Shown: positions 45,331-54,399 of the stretch, one piece after another
Layout: the number at the start of each line of letters is the position of its first letter
Position numbering within the stretch: the stretch's first letter is position 1
Position numbers and translations under genes: made by a program
Notes under the pieces: model-generated
Told to the model about the DNA's origin: nothing
What the model saw: only the letters and a program-made list of their open reading frames with translations
Databases searched by the model: none
Assembly (NCBI RefSeq): GCF_014635725.1
Contig: NZ_BMDJ01000007.1
Location: forward strand, 62,001-126,000
Direction of reading: 5' to 3'
Source of the DNA: Pedobacter mendelii
GTDB lineage: Bacteria > Bacteroidota > Bacteroidia > Sphingobacteriales > Sphingobacteriaceae
DNA: 64,000 nucleotides

Positions 45331-47313
45331 ATGGAAAATTTATTGGTAAAGCCAGAATTAGGTGGTGGATATTGCAACAGTTTAACGCAATATTCGAGGT
45401 TTTTAACTCGCGAGGTAAACATTGGTGATATTGCCCTCGGCGGTCATAATCCAATTCGTATCCAATCGATGACGACCACCGACACCATGAACACCTTAGC
45501 TACTGTTGAGCAAACCATCCGCATGGTAGAATCGGGTAGTGAATATGTTCGTATTACCGCTCCAAGTATTAAAGAGGCAGAAAATCTTGCCAACATAAAA
45601 AAAGAACTTCGCTCTCAAGGTTACAATGTTCCTCTAATTGCCGATATTCACTTTACACCGAATGCTGCTGAAATGGCAGCTCGAATTGTTGAAAAGGTTC
45701 GTGTAAATCCAGGTAACTATGCTGATAAAAAGAAGTTTGAAAATATAGAATATACCCAAGACGCATACAATGCTGAGCTTTCCCGGATTTATAAGAAATT
45801 TATTCCCTTGGTAAAAATTTGTAAAGAATACGGTACAGCCATGCGAATTGGTACCAATCATGGTTCACTATCGGATAGGATTATGAGCCATTACGGCGAT
45901 ACACCCAGAGGAATGGTTGAGTCTGCAATGGAATTTATCCGCATGTGCGAGGACCAAAATTACTTCAATCTGGTAATTTCTATGAAAGCCAGTAATACCC
46001 AGGTTATGGTTCAGGCTTATCGTTTGCTGGTAGAAACGATGGTGAAAGAGGGAATGAATTACCCGCTGCACTTAGGTGTTACCGAAGCAGGCGATGGCGA
46101 AGATGGTCGCATAAAATCAGCGGTTGGCATCGGTACTTTATTAGAAGATGGATTAGGAGATACCATTCGTGTTTCTTTAACTGAAGACCCTGAATTTGAA
46201 GCGCCCGTTGCGAAAGCTTTGGCTGATAGATACCTAAAAAGAGTGGAAAGTGAAAAGTTAAAAGTCGAAAGTACTTATATCGCTTCTCATCCTGAGCTTG
46301 TCGAAGGACAACCATCAACTTACAATCCATATTCCTATTCTCGCCGAGTTACAGCTCCTGTTCAGCATATTGGCGGGCATCATCATCCTGTAGTTATGAT
46401 TGATGTTTCCAAAGAAAACCTTAAAGATCCATATTTTTTAAGTTCTGTTGGTTATAATTATAGCGCTGGTTTTGATAAATATAACCTAGCCGACCAGGCT
46501 TGCGATTTAGCTTATTTGGGCGATAATTTGCCATCGTTTTCTTTTCCTGGAAATTTAAAGCAGGTGTATAATTACAATACCTGGTTAAATTTAAGAGATA
46601 AAAATAACTGCCATCCGCTGTTTTCTTTTGAAGAATTTAGCAAAACAAATGTTAAAGATGAATTTTTAAACTTCGTTAAGGTTGATGCTAATCAATTCAA
46701 CATTCTAACAATCCAACAATTTAACAATGTTGTTTTGATTTTAGAAACATCTGCTAATCATGGAATGGCAGAGCAAAGGGCTTTCTTCGTTGCTTTGCAA
46801 GAAAAAAATGTTCAAATCCCAGTTATCATCAAACGAACTTATAAAGATTTAGACGCTGATAATTTAATGCTTTATTCGGCAACAGATATTGGTGCATTAT
46901 TTACAGATGGTTTCGGAGATGGGATTTGGATTGATGCACAAGGTCAAAATTTAGCATTAATCAATTCAACCAGTTTTGGTATTTTGCAGGCAACGAGAAC
47001 CAGAATCAGTAAAACAGAATATATTTCTTGTCCGAGTTGTGGTAGAACACTTTTCGATTTGCAAGAAACCACACAGCTTATTCGCTCTCGAACAGACCAT
47101 TTAAAAGGACTTAAAATTGGAATTATGGGCTGCATAGTAAATGGTCCGGGTGAAATGGCAGATGCAGATTACGGTTATGTTGGTACTGGACCAGATAAAA
47201 TAACTTTATATCGCGGACAGGAAGTTGTAAAAAAGAATGTAAATACAGCTTTTGCTTTAGATGAGTTGATTGATATTATAAAAGGTGATGGAAATTGGGT
47301 TGAAAAAGCTTAG
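45331..47313 (+). CDS. ispG: 4-hydroxy-3-methylbut-2-enyl diphosphate synthase (IspG/GcpE)
   Basis: A 660-residue iron-sulphur enzyme of the MEP isoprenoid pathway, converting MEcPP to HMBPP. It is the long form with an inserted domain between the TIM barrel and the 4Fe-4S domain, as in plants and Bacteroidota. The barrel starts at about residue 25 (VNIGDIALGGHNPIRIQSMTTTDT). The C-terminal cluster ligands are CPSCGRT and GIMGCIVNGPGEMADADYG. Residues about 305-328 are encoded by DNA that looks like two intergenic repeat modules inserted in frame (see findings). The substrate- and cluster-binding residues are outside that insertion. Confidence 0.95.
   Translation: MENLLVKPELGGGYCNSLTQYSRFLTREVNIGDIALGGHNPIRIQSMTTTDTMNTLATVEQTIRMVESGSEYVRITAPSIKEAENLANIKKELRSQGYNVPLIADIHFTPNAAEMAARIVEKVRVNPGNYADKKKFENIEYTQDAYNAELSRIYKKFIPLVKICKEYGTAMRIGTNHGSLSDRIMSHYGDTPRGMVESAMEFIRMCEDQNYFNLVISMKASNTQVMVQAYRLLVETMVKEGMNYPLHLGVTEAGDGEDGRIKSAVGIGTLLEDGLGDTIRVSLTEDPEFEAPVAKALADRYLKRVESEKLKVESTYIASHPELVEGQPSTYNPYSYSRRVTAPVQHIGGHHHPVVMIDVSKENLKDPYFLSSVGYNYSAGFDKYNLADQACDLAYLGDNLPSFSFPGNLKQVYNYNTWLNLRDKNNCHPLFSFEEFSKTNVKDEFLNFVKVDANQFNILTIQQFNNVVLILETSANHGMAEQRAFFVALQEKNVQIPVIIKRTYKDLDADNLMLYSATDIGALFTDGFGDGIWIDAQGQNLALINSTSFGILQATRTRISKTEYISCPSCGRTLFDLQETTQLIRSRTDHLKGLKIGIMGCIVNGPGEMADADYGYVGTGPDKITLYRGQEVVKKNVNTAFALDELIDIIKGDGNWVEKA
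46243..46313. repeat. In-frame repeat modules within ispG
   Basis: Bases 46243-46273 form a purine-rich tandem module (gtggaaagtgaaaagttaaa...). Bases 46285-46313 contain catcctgagcttgtcgaagg, the reverse of the CTTCGACA-GCTCAG module seen in the intergenic repeat at 51893-51984. Together they encode residues about 305-328 of IspG. Confidence 0.65.
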
Positions 47314-47452
47314 TAATGTTTTTGATTTGTCATTCAGCTTGGCGAAGAACCTTAGATATTGATAATGTTCTACAAGCCCAACATTACAAGATGTATATTG
47401 CCCCTTCTGAAGCACTTTATAATTTTTAACCAATAAACGCTAAATTGCCTTA

Positions 47453-48736
47453 ATGAAAATCCCAGAGTTCCAATCTATATTTAATGAACTTAGAAACTGG
47501 CTTCTTGGTAAAGGCCTTGCAGATAATGAACTAATTTATTCCTACTTCTTTATCGGACTTGCTGGTGTAACGTTATTCCTATTCATTACTATTTTTATAA
47601 CCAGGCAGGTTTTTATTGGAGCCGTAAAAGGGGCGAAAACGAAATCCAACTGGCAAACTGCCTTATTCGAGTTTAGGGTTTTCAGAGCATTTGCTTTAAT
47701 TTTTGGCGCTTACATTATCTACAATGCCGTTCCGTTTGTTTTTATAGATTTTAAAAACTGGCTTTATTATGCTTTAATCTTTGCAAAGATATATATTGTT
47801 TTGGCTGTAATGTTTGCTATAAATGCATTTTTAAACGCATTGGTTTCTATTATGGAAGCATCCAGGAAATATGCGGATAAACCCATCAGAAGTTATAAAC
47901 AGGTAGCTAAAATTGTATTTTATATTGTTGGTTTTGTAATGATTCTTTCAATTATCTTAAACGAATCTCCTTTATATATTTTCGGTGGATTTGGAGCGGT
48001 AACAGCGGTATTTATCTTAGTGTTTCGCGACCCGATTTTAGGTTTTGTAGCATCTGTACAAATGAGTGCCATAGATTTAGTTCGTGTTGGCGATTGGATT
48101 ACTGTCGAAAAATATGGTGCCGATGGCGAAGTAACAGAGATTAATTTAACCACCATTAAAGTTCGTAACTGGGATAAAACAATAACTATTGTGCCAAGTT
48201 ATGCCATTGTTAGTGAGTCTTTTAAAAACTGGCGGGCAATGGAAGAAAGCGAGGGCAGACGAATAAAACGCCACATTAATATTAAAATTTCAAGTATTAA
48301 ATTTTGTGATGAAGAATTGATTACCCGTTTGCAAAGCATCGACTTTCTGAAAGACTATTTAAAGGAAACGCAATTACAAATTGCTAAGTTTAATGCAGAA
48401 AACGCAGTAAATCCAAATAATTTGGTTAATGGAAAACATATGACTAACATCGGTACTTTTAGGGTTTATGCGGAAAAATATTTGGAAAGCAACCCACACA
48501 TCAATACCGATTTAACCTTTATGGTTAGGCAATTGCAGGCTACCGAAAACGGACTTCCGATTGAAATTTATGTTTTCTCAAAAGAAAAAGCACTTAAAAA
48601 ATTTGAAGAAGTTGCCGCAGATATTTTCGATCATCTACTGGCTGCGGTTCCATATTTTGATTTAGAAATTTTTCAAAGCCCAAGCGGAAGTGATATGCGT
48701 GGTTTTGTTGGTAGAGGGAATGATTATGGTGTTTAA
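47453..48736 (+). CDS. MscS-family mechanosensitive ion channel
   Basis: A 427-residue inner-membrane channel that should release solutes under osmotic shock. It has five or so N-terminal helices, then the MscS pore and beta domain: FGAVTAVFILVFRDPILGFVASVQMSAIDLVRVGDWITVEKYGADGEVTEINLTTIKVRNWDKTITIVPSYAIV (about residues 180-253, shown here in part). The C-terminal cytoplasmic domain is longer than in small MscS, as in YbdG-type channels. It stands 139 bases after ispG. Confidence 0.9.
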   Translation: MKIPEFQSIFNELRNWLLGKGLADNELIYSYFFIGLAGVTLFLFITIFITRQVFIGAVKGAKTKSNWQTALFEFRVFRAFALIFGAYIIYNAVPFVFIDFKNWLYYALIFAKIYIVLAVMFAINAFLNALVSIMEASRKYADKPIRSYKQVAKIVFYIVGFVMILSIILNESPLYIFGGFGAVTAVFILVFRDPILGFVASVQMSAIDLVRVGDWITVEKYGADGEVTEINLTTIKVRNWDKTITIVPSYAIVSESFKNWRAMEESEGRRIKRHINIKISSIKFCDEELITRLQSIDFLKDYLKETQLQIAKFNAENAVNPNNLVNGKHMTNIGTFRVYAEKYLESNPHINTDLTFMVRQLQATENGLPIEIYVFSKEKALKKFEEVAADIFDHLLAAVPYFDLEIFQSPSGSDMRGFVGRGNDYGV

Positions 48737-48769
48737 TCAATCTTTTTTAAACAGCTTAACTGAACCTAT

Positions 48770-48835
48770 CGTCATATTGAATTTATTTTAGCATCCTTCC
48801 TGCTAAATAGACCCTGAAAAGAATTCAGGGTGAAG
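48770..48835 (+). repeat. Dispersed palindromic repeat family A, copy 2
   Basis: It starts CGTCATATTGAATTTATTTT and contains the second hairpin ACCCTGAA...TTCAGGGT. The first hairpin is partly decayed compared with the copy at 59504. It lies in the convergent gap between the MscS and hydrolase genes. Confidence 0.7.
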
Positions 48836-48948
48836 ACCGCCTGAACTCAAAAGTTAGTTTACTCACCAACCAGAATTTAAGCCAATTTTGCAATAAGATT
48901 GCTTCTTGAGGGTTTCAGATTCTTTGCAAACTCAGAATGACAACATGC

Positions 48949-49776
48949 TTATTCCTCTCCTAAAAACATCAAACACTTTTCGCAAACCTTAAATAAAAGC
49001 GGCGGTAAAGTCTCACCTTCAAAAGGTTGAGTTGCTCCATAAACATGATTTGCACCCTCAATTTTCAACAATCTGCTATTCGGATTTTTATCAGCCAGTT
49101 TCTGTGCGTGTTCAAAAGGAACATTTACATCATCATCACCCTGCACAATTATCCATGGAATATTAATCCGTTTTGAGGCATTGAGAATATCGAAAGTCTT
49201 TGCATTTTCTTCAAAATCTTCGAGTAATGTTACATTTAATGGCATTTGCTCTTTCGTTCTTGCATTGGCTACAAAGATTTTTCCGTTCTTTTTCCATTCT
49301 GTTTCTTGCTCTTTTTTCCACAAACTATTAAAACTAGAAATGGCACTCCAGGTAATTAATTTGTTAATTCTTAAATCGTTAGCAGCCTCAATAATAGCTA
49401 AGCCACCACCGCGACTATGTCCAATTAAATTTACTTGAGTATCTTTGCCATAAGCTTTTTCAATAAAATCTAGTACCGCATTTACATCAAAAAGTTCTTT
49501 TGAAACAGTGTTGCTGGCGAAAGTTTCCATGTCGGTAACGTCTTTCGGGTTATCGACAGAGACGCCGCTGTGCGATAAATTAAATTTAATGTATTTGTAG
49601 CCATTGCTTGCGAAATATCTAGCAACTAAATTATGCGCACCCCAATCTTTAAAGCCTTTAAAGCCATGAACAAAAAGTATAATAGGCGTATTTTGATTTT
49701 TACTATCGAAAGTGATGTCGCCGATAATTAATTTTCCATCGGCTCCACTTAGGCTGAATTCGTTTTGTGTAATCAT
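48949..49776 (-). CDS. Alpha/beta hydrolase
   Basis: A 275-residue hydrolase. It has an oxyanion-hole region FVHGFKGFKDWGAHN (about 32-46), the nucleophile elbow GHSRGGG (Ser about 121), a late Asp in QGDDDVNVPFEHA, and His in GANHVYG near residue 248. This is the dienelactone hydrolase / acetyl-xylan-esterase-like type of Bacteroidota. There is no signal peptide, so it is cytoplasmic. The substrate is unknown. Confidence 0.88.
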   Translation of the reverse strand: MITQNEFSLSGADGKLIIGDITFDSKNQNTPIILFVHGFKGFKDWGAHNLVARYFASNGYKYIKFNLSHSGVSVDNPKDVTDMETFASNTVSKELFDVNAVLDFIEKAYGKDTQVNLIGHSRGGGLAIIEAANDLRINKLITWSAISSFNSLWKKEQETEWKKNGKIFVANARTKEQMPLNVTLLEDFEENAKTFDILNASKRINIPWIIVQGDDDVNVPFEHAQKLADKNPNSRLLKIEGANHVYGATQPFEGETLPPLLFKVCEKCLMFLGEE

Positions 49777-49930
49777 ATTTTATAAATTGATTCAAATTAT
49801 AAACCTACTAAATTTGATTTTGTTATTATGTTTTCTTCTAAGGTTTAGAAATATTTTAAAAAACTTTGAGGGGTTTTTCTTTGTATGGGCCAGGGGGAGG
49901 TTTTAAGTTCTTAGTACATACCCAAGTTCT

Positions 49931-49990
49931 CTAAACCCGATTGAACGGAAAGCCACAATTTTTCATTGTGCTTGCAGGTAAAGCGGGGCT
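49931..49990 (+). repeat. Dispersed repeat family B, copy 1
   Basis: It starts CTAAACCCGATTGAACGGAA, holds a small inner hairpin (ACAATTTTTCATTGT), and ends AAGCGGGGCT. It lies between the hydrolase and DoxX-like genes, in a 262-base gap with no gene. Confidence 0.7.
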
Positions 49991-50038
49991 AACCTAAAAA
50001 TGAAAAATAGAACCCTGCTTTTCTAATGATAAGAAAAA

Positions 50039-50416
50039 TTACTTATCAGAATTTCTGAAATAATACCAAGCCCAACCAACAAAAAACAATTGAAAAGGTA
50101 ACCTTATCCATGCTATAAATGGTGTGACCAAAATTTTTCCGAGCATAAAAGGCGCTATCTGAATCATATAAATATGAGCAGGCATAAATGATATGAGCAT
50201 TAAAATAATTAGAAGCGAAGCAAGCTTTCTAGTATTTTTAAAAAATAATAAAATACCCAAAATAATTTCAACCACGCCAGATAGGTAAATTAAAAATCCA
50301 TGTTCTGGCAACCATTTTGGCATTATAGCGTAATAGCCATCAGTGGAGATAAAGTGATTACATCCTGCTAGGATATAGAAAACGGCATAAATCCAAAGTA
50401 AAATTCTATAAAGCAT
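50039..50416 (-). CDS. DoxX-like small membrane protein
   Basis: A 125-residue protein with four predicted helices, in the DoxX/DUF-type pattern: a first helix with AGCNHFIST, then YLSGVVEIILGILLFF (second helix), and a Pro-His in the third (FMPAHIYMIQ). Function unknown; the related DoxX proteins are linked to redox or quinone processes. It is divergent from hemA. Confidence 0.78.
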   Translation of the reverse strand: MLYRILLWIYAVFYILAGCNHFISTDGYYAIMPKWLPEHGFLIYLSGVVEIILGILLFFKNTRKLASLLIILMLISFMPAHIYMIQIAPFMLGKILVTPFIAWIRLPFQLFFVGWAWYYFRNSDK

Positions 50417-50505
50417 AAAAGTTTGTAGTTATTTTGTATTTATTTAAAACCGTTCTAAATTGATGTATATTACAGGTTAATGACAGTCACATGCCTTAGC
50501 CATGT

Positions 50506-50513
50506 TACTTTTG
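50506..50513 (+). promoter_or_regulatory. -7 promoter element (TACTTTTG) of hemA
   Basis: A perfect TAnnTTTG match 31 bases before the hemA start codon. A -33 TTTG is not evident. The position suits a short leader. Confidence 0.5.
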
Positions 50514-50543
50514 TGTCCCGATAATAGTTAACAAAGTAAGCAC

Positions 50544-51770
50544 TTGGAATATTTAAAAGTAATAGCTTTTACGCATCATCACATCGACCTAAAATCTTTA
50601 GGAAAGTTAGTTATTTGTGGCGAAAGTTTGGACAGTAGGTTAAAGAATATTCAAACTGAACTTCCTGTTAGCGAGATTTTCTACATTGGAACTTGTAATC
50701 GTGTAGAGTTTGTATTCCTAACCAAAGAAAAAACCGATAAAGAATTTGTAACTAAATTCCTTACTGTTTTGGATATGGGCTTCCCTCCAGAATTTATGGA
50801 GCGTTTTCTTGATAATGTTTCAGTTTACGAAAATGAAGAAGCGTTTAATCACCTTTTAAGAACTTCTTGTTCTTTAGAAAGTTTAGTGGTTGGAGAAAAA
50901 GAAATTTTAGCACAAATCCGTAAAGCTTACGAAAGTTGCCGTGATGCCGGTTTTACTGGCGATTACATGCGTATGATTATGGATAGGGTAGTAAAAACTG
51001 CGAAAGAAGTTTATACCCACACCAATATTTCAAAAAATCCCGTTTCTGTTGTTTCATTAGCTTACCGCAAATTAAAAGAATTAAACATGTGCGGCAATTC
51101 CCGCATTTTAATTATTGGTGCAGGCGAAACCAACCAAAATATTGCAAAATACCTTAACAAGCATAAATATTCAAATTTCTCAATTTTTAATCGTACGCTT
51201 TCCAAAGCCGAAACCTTAGCCGAAGAGTTAAATGGTAAAGCTTTTCATTTAGAGGCTCTAGAGAATTTTACTGATGGTTTTGATGTTATCATTACTTGTA
51301 CGGGTTCTACTGAAGCGATTATTACCGAAGAACTATATGCTAAATTGCTTAATGGCGATACAGGCAAAAAGGTAATTGTAGATTTAGCCATCCCGAACGA
51401 TGTTGCTCCTGCAGTTGTTCACAATAATCCAATTCATTACATCGAGGTAGAATCTTTAAAAGAGGTTGCGCGTAAAAATATCCAAGAACGTTATAACGAA
51501 TTGGTGCATGCGGAAGATATTATCAGCGCAAATATTACTGAATTTTTTACCGTATTAAAACAACGCCGAATTGAATTGGCCATGCAGGATGTGCCAAGAA
51601 AGATTAAAGAAATTAAAAATACAGCAATTAATGGTGTGTTTGCAAATGAAATTAGTCAAATGGACGATGCATCTCGCGAAGTTTTAGAACGCGTTATGAA
51701 CTACATGGAGAAAAAATGTATTAGTGTTCCAATGATTATGGCCAAAGAAATTTTGGTTAATCAATCTTAA
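50544..51770 (+). CDS. hemA: Glutamyl-tRNA reductase
   Basis: A 408-residue enzyme for the first step of C5-pathway haem synthesis: NADPH reduction of glutamyl-tRNA to glutamate-1-semialdehyde. It has the catalytic Cys in GTCNRVEF (about 50), SLVVGEKEILAQIRKAY near 112-128, the NADPH fold with IIGAGETNQNIAKYL near 192-206, and the C-terminal dimerisation helix. The start is TTG, which places the protein at the expected length and N-terminus (MEYLKVIAFTHHHID). It begins the haem gene region. Confidence 0.94.
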   Translation: MEYLKVIAFTHHHIDLKSLGKLVICGESLDSRLKNIQTELPVSEIFYIGTCNRVEFVFLTKEKTDKEFVTKFLTVLDMGFPPEFMERFLDNVSVYENEEAFNHLLRTSCSLESLVVGEKEILAQIRKAYESCRDAGFTGDYMRMIMDRVVKTAKEVYTHTNISKNPVSVVSLAYRKLKELNMCGNSRILIIGAGETNQNIAKYLNKHKYSNFSIFNRTLSKAETLAEELNGKAFHLEALENFTDGFDVIITCTGSTEAIITEELYAKLLNGDTGKKVIVDLAIPNDVAPAVVHNNPIHYIEVESLKEVARKNIQERYNELVHAEDIISANITEFFTVLKQRRIELAMQDVPRKIKEIKNTAINGVFANEISQMDDASREVLERVMNYMEKKCISVPMIMAKEILVNQS

Positions 51771-51892
51771 TTTAACAGCAAAGTTCGCAAAGTTTTTGTC
51801 GCAGAGAACTCCAAAGTAAATCTTATATTTCCATATATTCTTAAAAATCAAGATAATTTAAAAAACAGGGTTCTGTGCGGTTCAGTTAATTC

Positions 51893-51984
51893 AATCCCGC
51901 TTTTTGTTACAATCTTTTTACGGTTGTCAGTGTGAGCCTGTCGAAGACCTGCACCAAAAAGTATTTACACTTCAATCGGGTTTA
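51893..51984 (-). repeat. Dispersed repeat family B, copy 4
   Basis: Read on the minus strand it starts TAAACCCGATTGAAGTGTAA, contains GCAGGTCTTCGACAGGCTCA and ends AAAAAGCGGGATT. It is nearly identical, in inverted orientation, to copy 3 at 57101-57195. Confidence 0.8.
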
Positions 51985-52145
51985 AAGATTTTGAAACTGT
52001 GCTTTTAAGTTAAAAAAACAGCCGTAAAATGGGAGATGAGTTGCAAAACGCCTATCCTGAAAATTGCTAAACAAACTTACAATTTATCACCGCCTTTCCA
52101 AAGAACGAGGATTGGCCTACTAAATGAGGGAAGTAAAAAACATTG

Positions 52146-52256
52146 AAACCGTTTGCATAAATATTTCATGCCACCATTGGCTAAATTATTTTCAGCCTGT
52201 GCAGAGGAAAGAGCAAAGCAAAGGCCTTAAATAATTTTCAAAAACGGTTTGACGAA
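52146..52256. repeat. Imperfect palindrome, about 110 bases
   Basis: The left end (AAACCGTTTGCATAAATATT) pairs with the right end (AAATAATTTTCAAAACGGTTT-like) over about 27 bases with mismatches. The centre is gene-free. Confidence 0.5.
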
Positions 52257-52296
52257 TTTTTACGACATCATTTACAAGCCTTGATTTTTTGATTAC

Positions 52297-52322
52297 TTTT
52301 TTATCAAGAAAAAAGTAATAAG
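52297..52322. repeat. Perfect 10-bp hairpin (TTACTTTTTT / AAAAAAGTAA)
   Basis: TTACTTTTTT, six bases ATCAAG, AAAAAAGTAA. It lies in the hemA-hemC spacer; the A/T arms and lack of a GC stem make it a weak terminator candidate, and it is more likely a dispersed repeat. Confidence 0.55.
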
Positions 52323-52431
52323 CCTCGCGGTTAGCGGAAATATTTATGTCAATTAAAACCCATAAACCTAAAAATTCTGTAACCTCACTGTCTCATTTTT
52401 AAACATTTTACAAGATAAAGCCGTATTTAGT

Positions 52432-52439
52432 TAGATTTG
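52432..52439 (+). promoter_or_regulatory. -7 promoter element (TAGATTTG) of hemCD
   Basis: A perfect TAnnTTTG match 21 bases before the GTG start of hemC. A TTTA about 21 bases upstream (52407-52410) could be a weak -33 element. Confidence 0.55.
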
Positions 52440-52459
52440 TAAATCATTTAACAAAAACA

Positions 52460-54040
52460 GTGAAGAAATTAACCATCGGAACACGCGGTAGCGATCTGGC
52501 TTTATGGCAAGCAAATCATATTAAAAATGAATTGTCTGCTATAGGAATAGAAGCTGAAATAAAAATCATTAAAACGCAGGGCGATAAAATCCTGAATTTA
52601 AGGTTAGATAAATTAGAGGGAAAAGGTTTTTTTACCAAAGAACTGGAGGAAGAACTTTTGGAAGGAACAATCGATTTGGCCGTACATTGCCTTAAAGATT
52701 TACCAACTAATCATCCAGATGGTTTAATGATTGCTGCAATTCCACCTCGTGAAGAAGCATCTGAATATCTTTTAATTTTAAAAGATTGTGTAGATGTTTC
52801 TCAAAAACTGTCATTAAAAAAGGGAGCAATGGTTGGTACTTCATCCAATCGCCGTAAAGCTCAACTATTGGGTTTACGCCCCGACTTAGAAGTGATAGAT
52901 TTACGCGGAAATGTTCCAACTCGCATTCAAAAACTTAGAGATGAAGATTATGATGCGATTCTGATTGCTAAAGCCGGCGTAAAACGTCTTGACCTAGATG
53001 TTAGCGATTTGCACGTAGAAGAATTAGAAACTACTGAATTTGTTTCTGCGCCAGCTCAAGGTGCTTTAGCAATTCAGATTAGAGAAAACGATAGTGAGCT
53101 TTTTAATGCGCTTCAAAAATTACATCATGAGGAAACAGCAGAGGAAGTAGGTGTAGAACGTAAGGTTTTGAATATTTTTGAGGGTGGCTGCCACATGCCT
53201 TTGGGGTGTTATTGTAGAAAGGAGAATGGCAAGTTCGAAGTTTGGACATCTAAAGCCGAAACAGCAGATGATTTTCCGGAGCGTTTATTTTTGCGTGCTG
53301 ATACCACGGAAGGTCTAGCCGAAAAAATTGTTGCAAAATTTAGTACGGAAAGAAAAAAACCAGCAAAAGTTTTCATCTCACGAGAAATTGGTGAGCATAG
53401 TTATTTCCGCAGAGCACTAGAAAATAATAATATAGAAATTGAGGGACGTTCGTTGATTCGTACTTTTCCAATAGTTACCATTTTAGACCAATTCATACTA
53501 AAAAACATCGACTGGATTTTCTTTAGTAGTAGAAATTGCGTAGAATATTTCTTCAACCTAAAACCGCAATTGCCTAAAAAAACTAAATTTGGTGTTGTAG
53601 GAAGAGGCTCGGAAGATGCCTTGCGTAAATTCGGTCACTTTGCAGATTTTGTTGGTGCAAGTGGTGATATTACTGAAGTAGCAGAAGATTTTGCAAAATT
53701 GGTTTCTGCCAAAAATGTATTGTTTCCAAGGGCCCAGGATTCTTTGCAATCAATTCAAAAATCTTTACCAGCAGATGCTAAAATTATCGATTTACCGATT
53801 TACGAAACCGTAATAGAAGAAAATATCGACCAGAGTTATGCAGACGTTTTGATTTTTACCAGTCCATCAAATGTTGACGCTTACTTTGCCGATAATTTAT
53901 TAGAGCCAGGACAACAAGTAATTGCTATTGGTAACTCAACAGGGAAGAAATTTAATGAAATGGGCGTGAGTTATGCTTTGCCGTATTCACCAGATGAAAT
54001 TGGTTTGGCGGAAGCTGTTTTTGGAATAGAAATAAAGTAG
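52460..54040 (+). CDS. hemC: HemC-HemD fusion: porphobilinogen deaminase / uroporphyrinogen-III synthase
   Basis: A 526-residue bifunctional protein. Residues 1 to about 300 are hydroxymethylbilane synthase (IGTRGSDLALWQA start; HCLKDLPT; and the dipyrromethane-attaching Cys about 244 in EGGCHMPLG). Residues about 305-526 match uroporphyrinogen-III synthase (AKVFISREIG, IDWIFFSSRNCVEYFF, FTSPSNVDAYF, AIGNSTGKKFNEMG). The fusion would pass the unstable linear tetrapyrrole directly to ring closure. The start is GTG, giving the usual MKKLTIGTRGS. No separate hemD is seen in the window. Confidence 0.93.
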   Translation: MKKLTIGTRGSDLALWQANHIKNELSAIGIEAEIKIIKTQGDKILNLRLDKLEGKGFFTKELEEELLEGTIDLAVHCLKDLPTNHPDGLMIAAIPPREEASEYLLILKDCVDVSQKLSLKKGAMVGTSSNRRKAQLLGLRPDLEVIDLRGNVPTRIQKLRDEDYDAILIAKAGVKRLDLDVSDLHVEELETTEFVSAPAQGALAIQIRENDSELFNALQKLHHEETAEEVGVERKVLNIFEGGCHMPLGCYCRKENGKFEVWTSKAETADDFPERLFLRADTTEGLAEKIVAKFSTERKKPAKVFISREIGEHSYFRRALENNNIEIEGRSLIRTFPIVTILDQFILKNIDWIFFSSRNCVEYFFNLKPQLPKKTKFGVVGRGSEDALRKFGHFADFVGASGDITEVAEDFAKLVSAKNVLFPRAQDSLQSIQKSLPADAKIIDLPIYETVIEENIDQSYADVLIFTSPSNVDAYFADNLLEPGQQVIAIGNSTGKKFNEMGVSYALPYSPDEIGLAEAVFGIEIK

Positions 54041-54156
54041 AAAGGTTTAAGGTAGAGGGTTTGGGAGTATAAAAAGCTTAAAGATTAAAGTTGAAAGACC
54101 AAAGCGAAGAGACAGACAAGCCGAAAACTATTTTTTTGATATACTAAGCAGGATTC

Positions 54157-54226
54157 TCTAAACCCGATTGAAGTGGAAAGCCTTTTTTTTCAGAAGTTAA
54201 AAAAGCTTGCAACGAAAAGCGGGACT
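54157..54226 (+). repeat. Dispersed repeat family B, copy 2
   Basis: It starts CTCTAAACCCGATTGAAGTG and ends CAACGAAAAGCGGGACT, with a TTTTTTT / AAAAAA inner arm. It lies in the 359-base spacer between hemC and hemB, which otherwise holds a family D-like purine-rich stretch (54040-54110) and the tandem repeat before hemB. Confidence 0.75.
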
Positions 54227-54339
54227 ATAGCAATCGAAGAAATACTGAAAATGCTTTCCATATTATGAGTATGCTCAATATGACAAAATGTTTCGTTAAG
54301 ACACAAAATACAGCGTTCTAAAAATTAATACATTTCAAG

Positions 54340-54397
54340 TCTTGATACTTGATACTAAATACTTGATACTAATAATTCTAAATACTTGATACTAATA
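54340..54397 (+). repeat. Short tandem repeat before hemB
   Basis: Three clear copies of TACTTGATACTAA-like sequence, plus a partial one, run up to 3 bases before the hemB ATG. Such an array right at the start could alter translation by copy-number change; this is an inference. Confidence 0.7.
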
Positions 54398-54399
54398 AA

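Larger units (their letters stand above)
51771..52459. other. Repeat-rich spacer between hemA and hemC
   Basis: This 689-base stretch has no gene I can support. It holds repeat B (51893-51984, inverted), an inverted pair AAACCGTTT ... AAACGGTTT enclosing about 100 bases (52146-52256), a perfect TTACTTTTTT / AAAAAAGTAA hairpin (52297-52322), and a -7 element before hemC at 52432. Confidence 0.6.
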
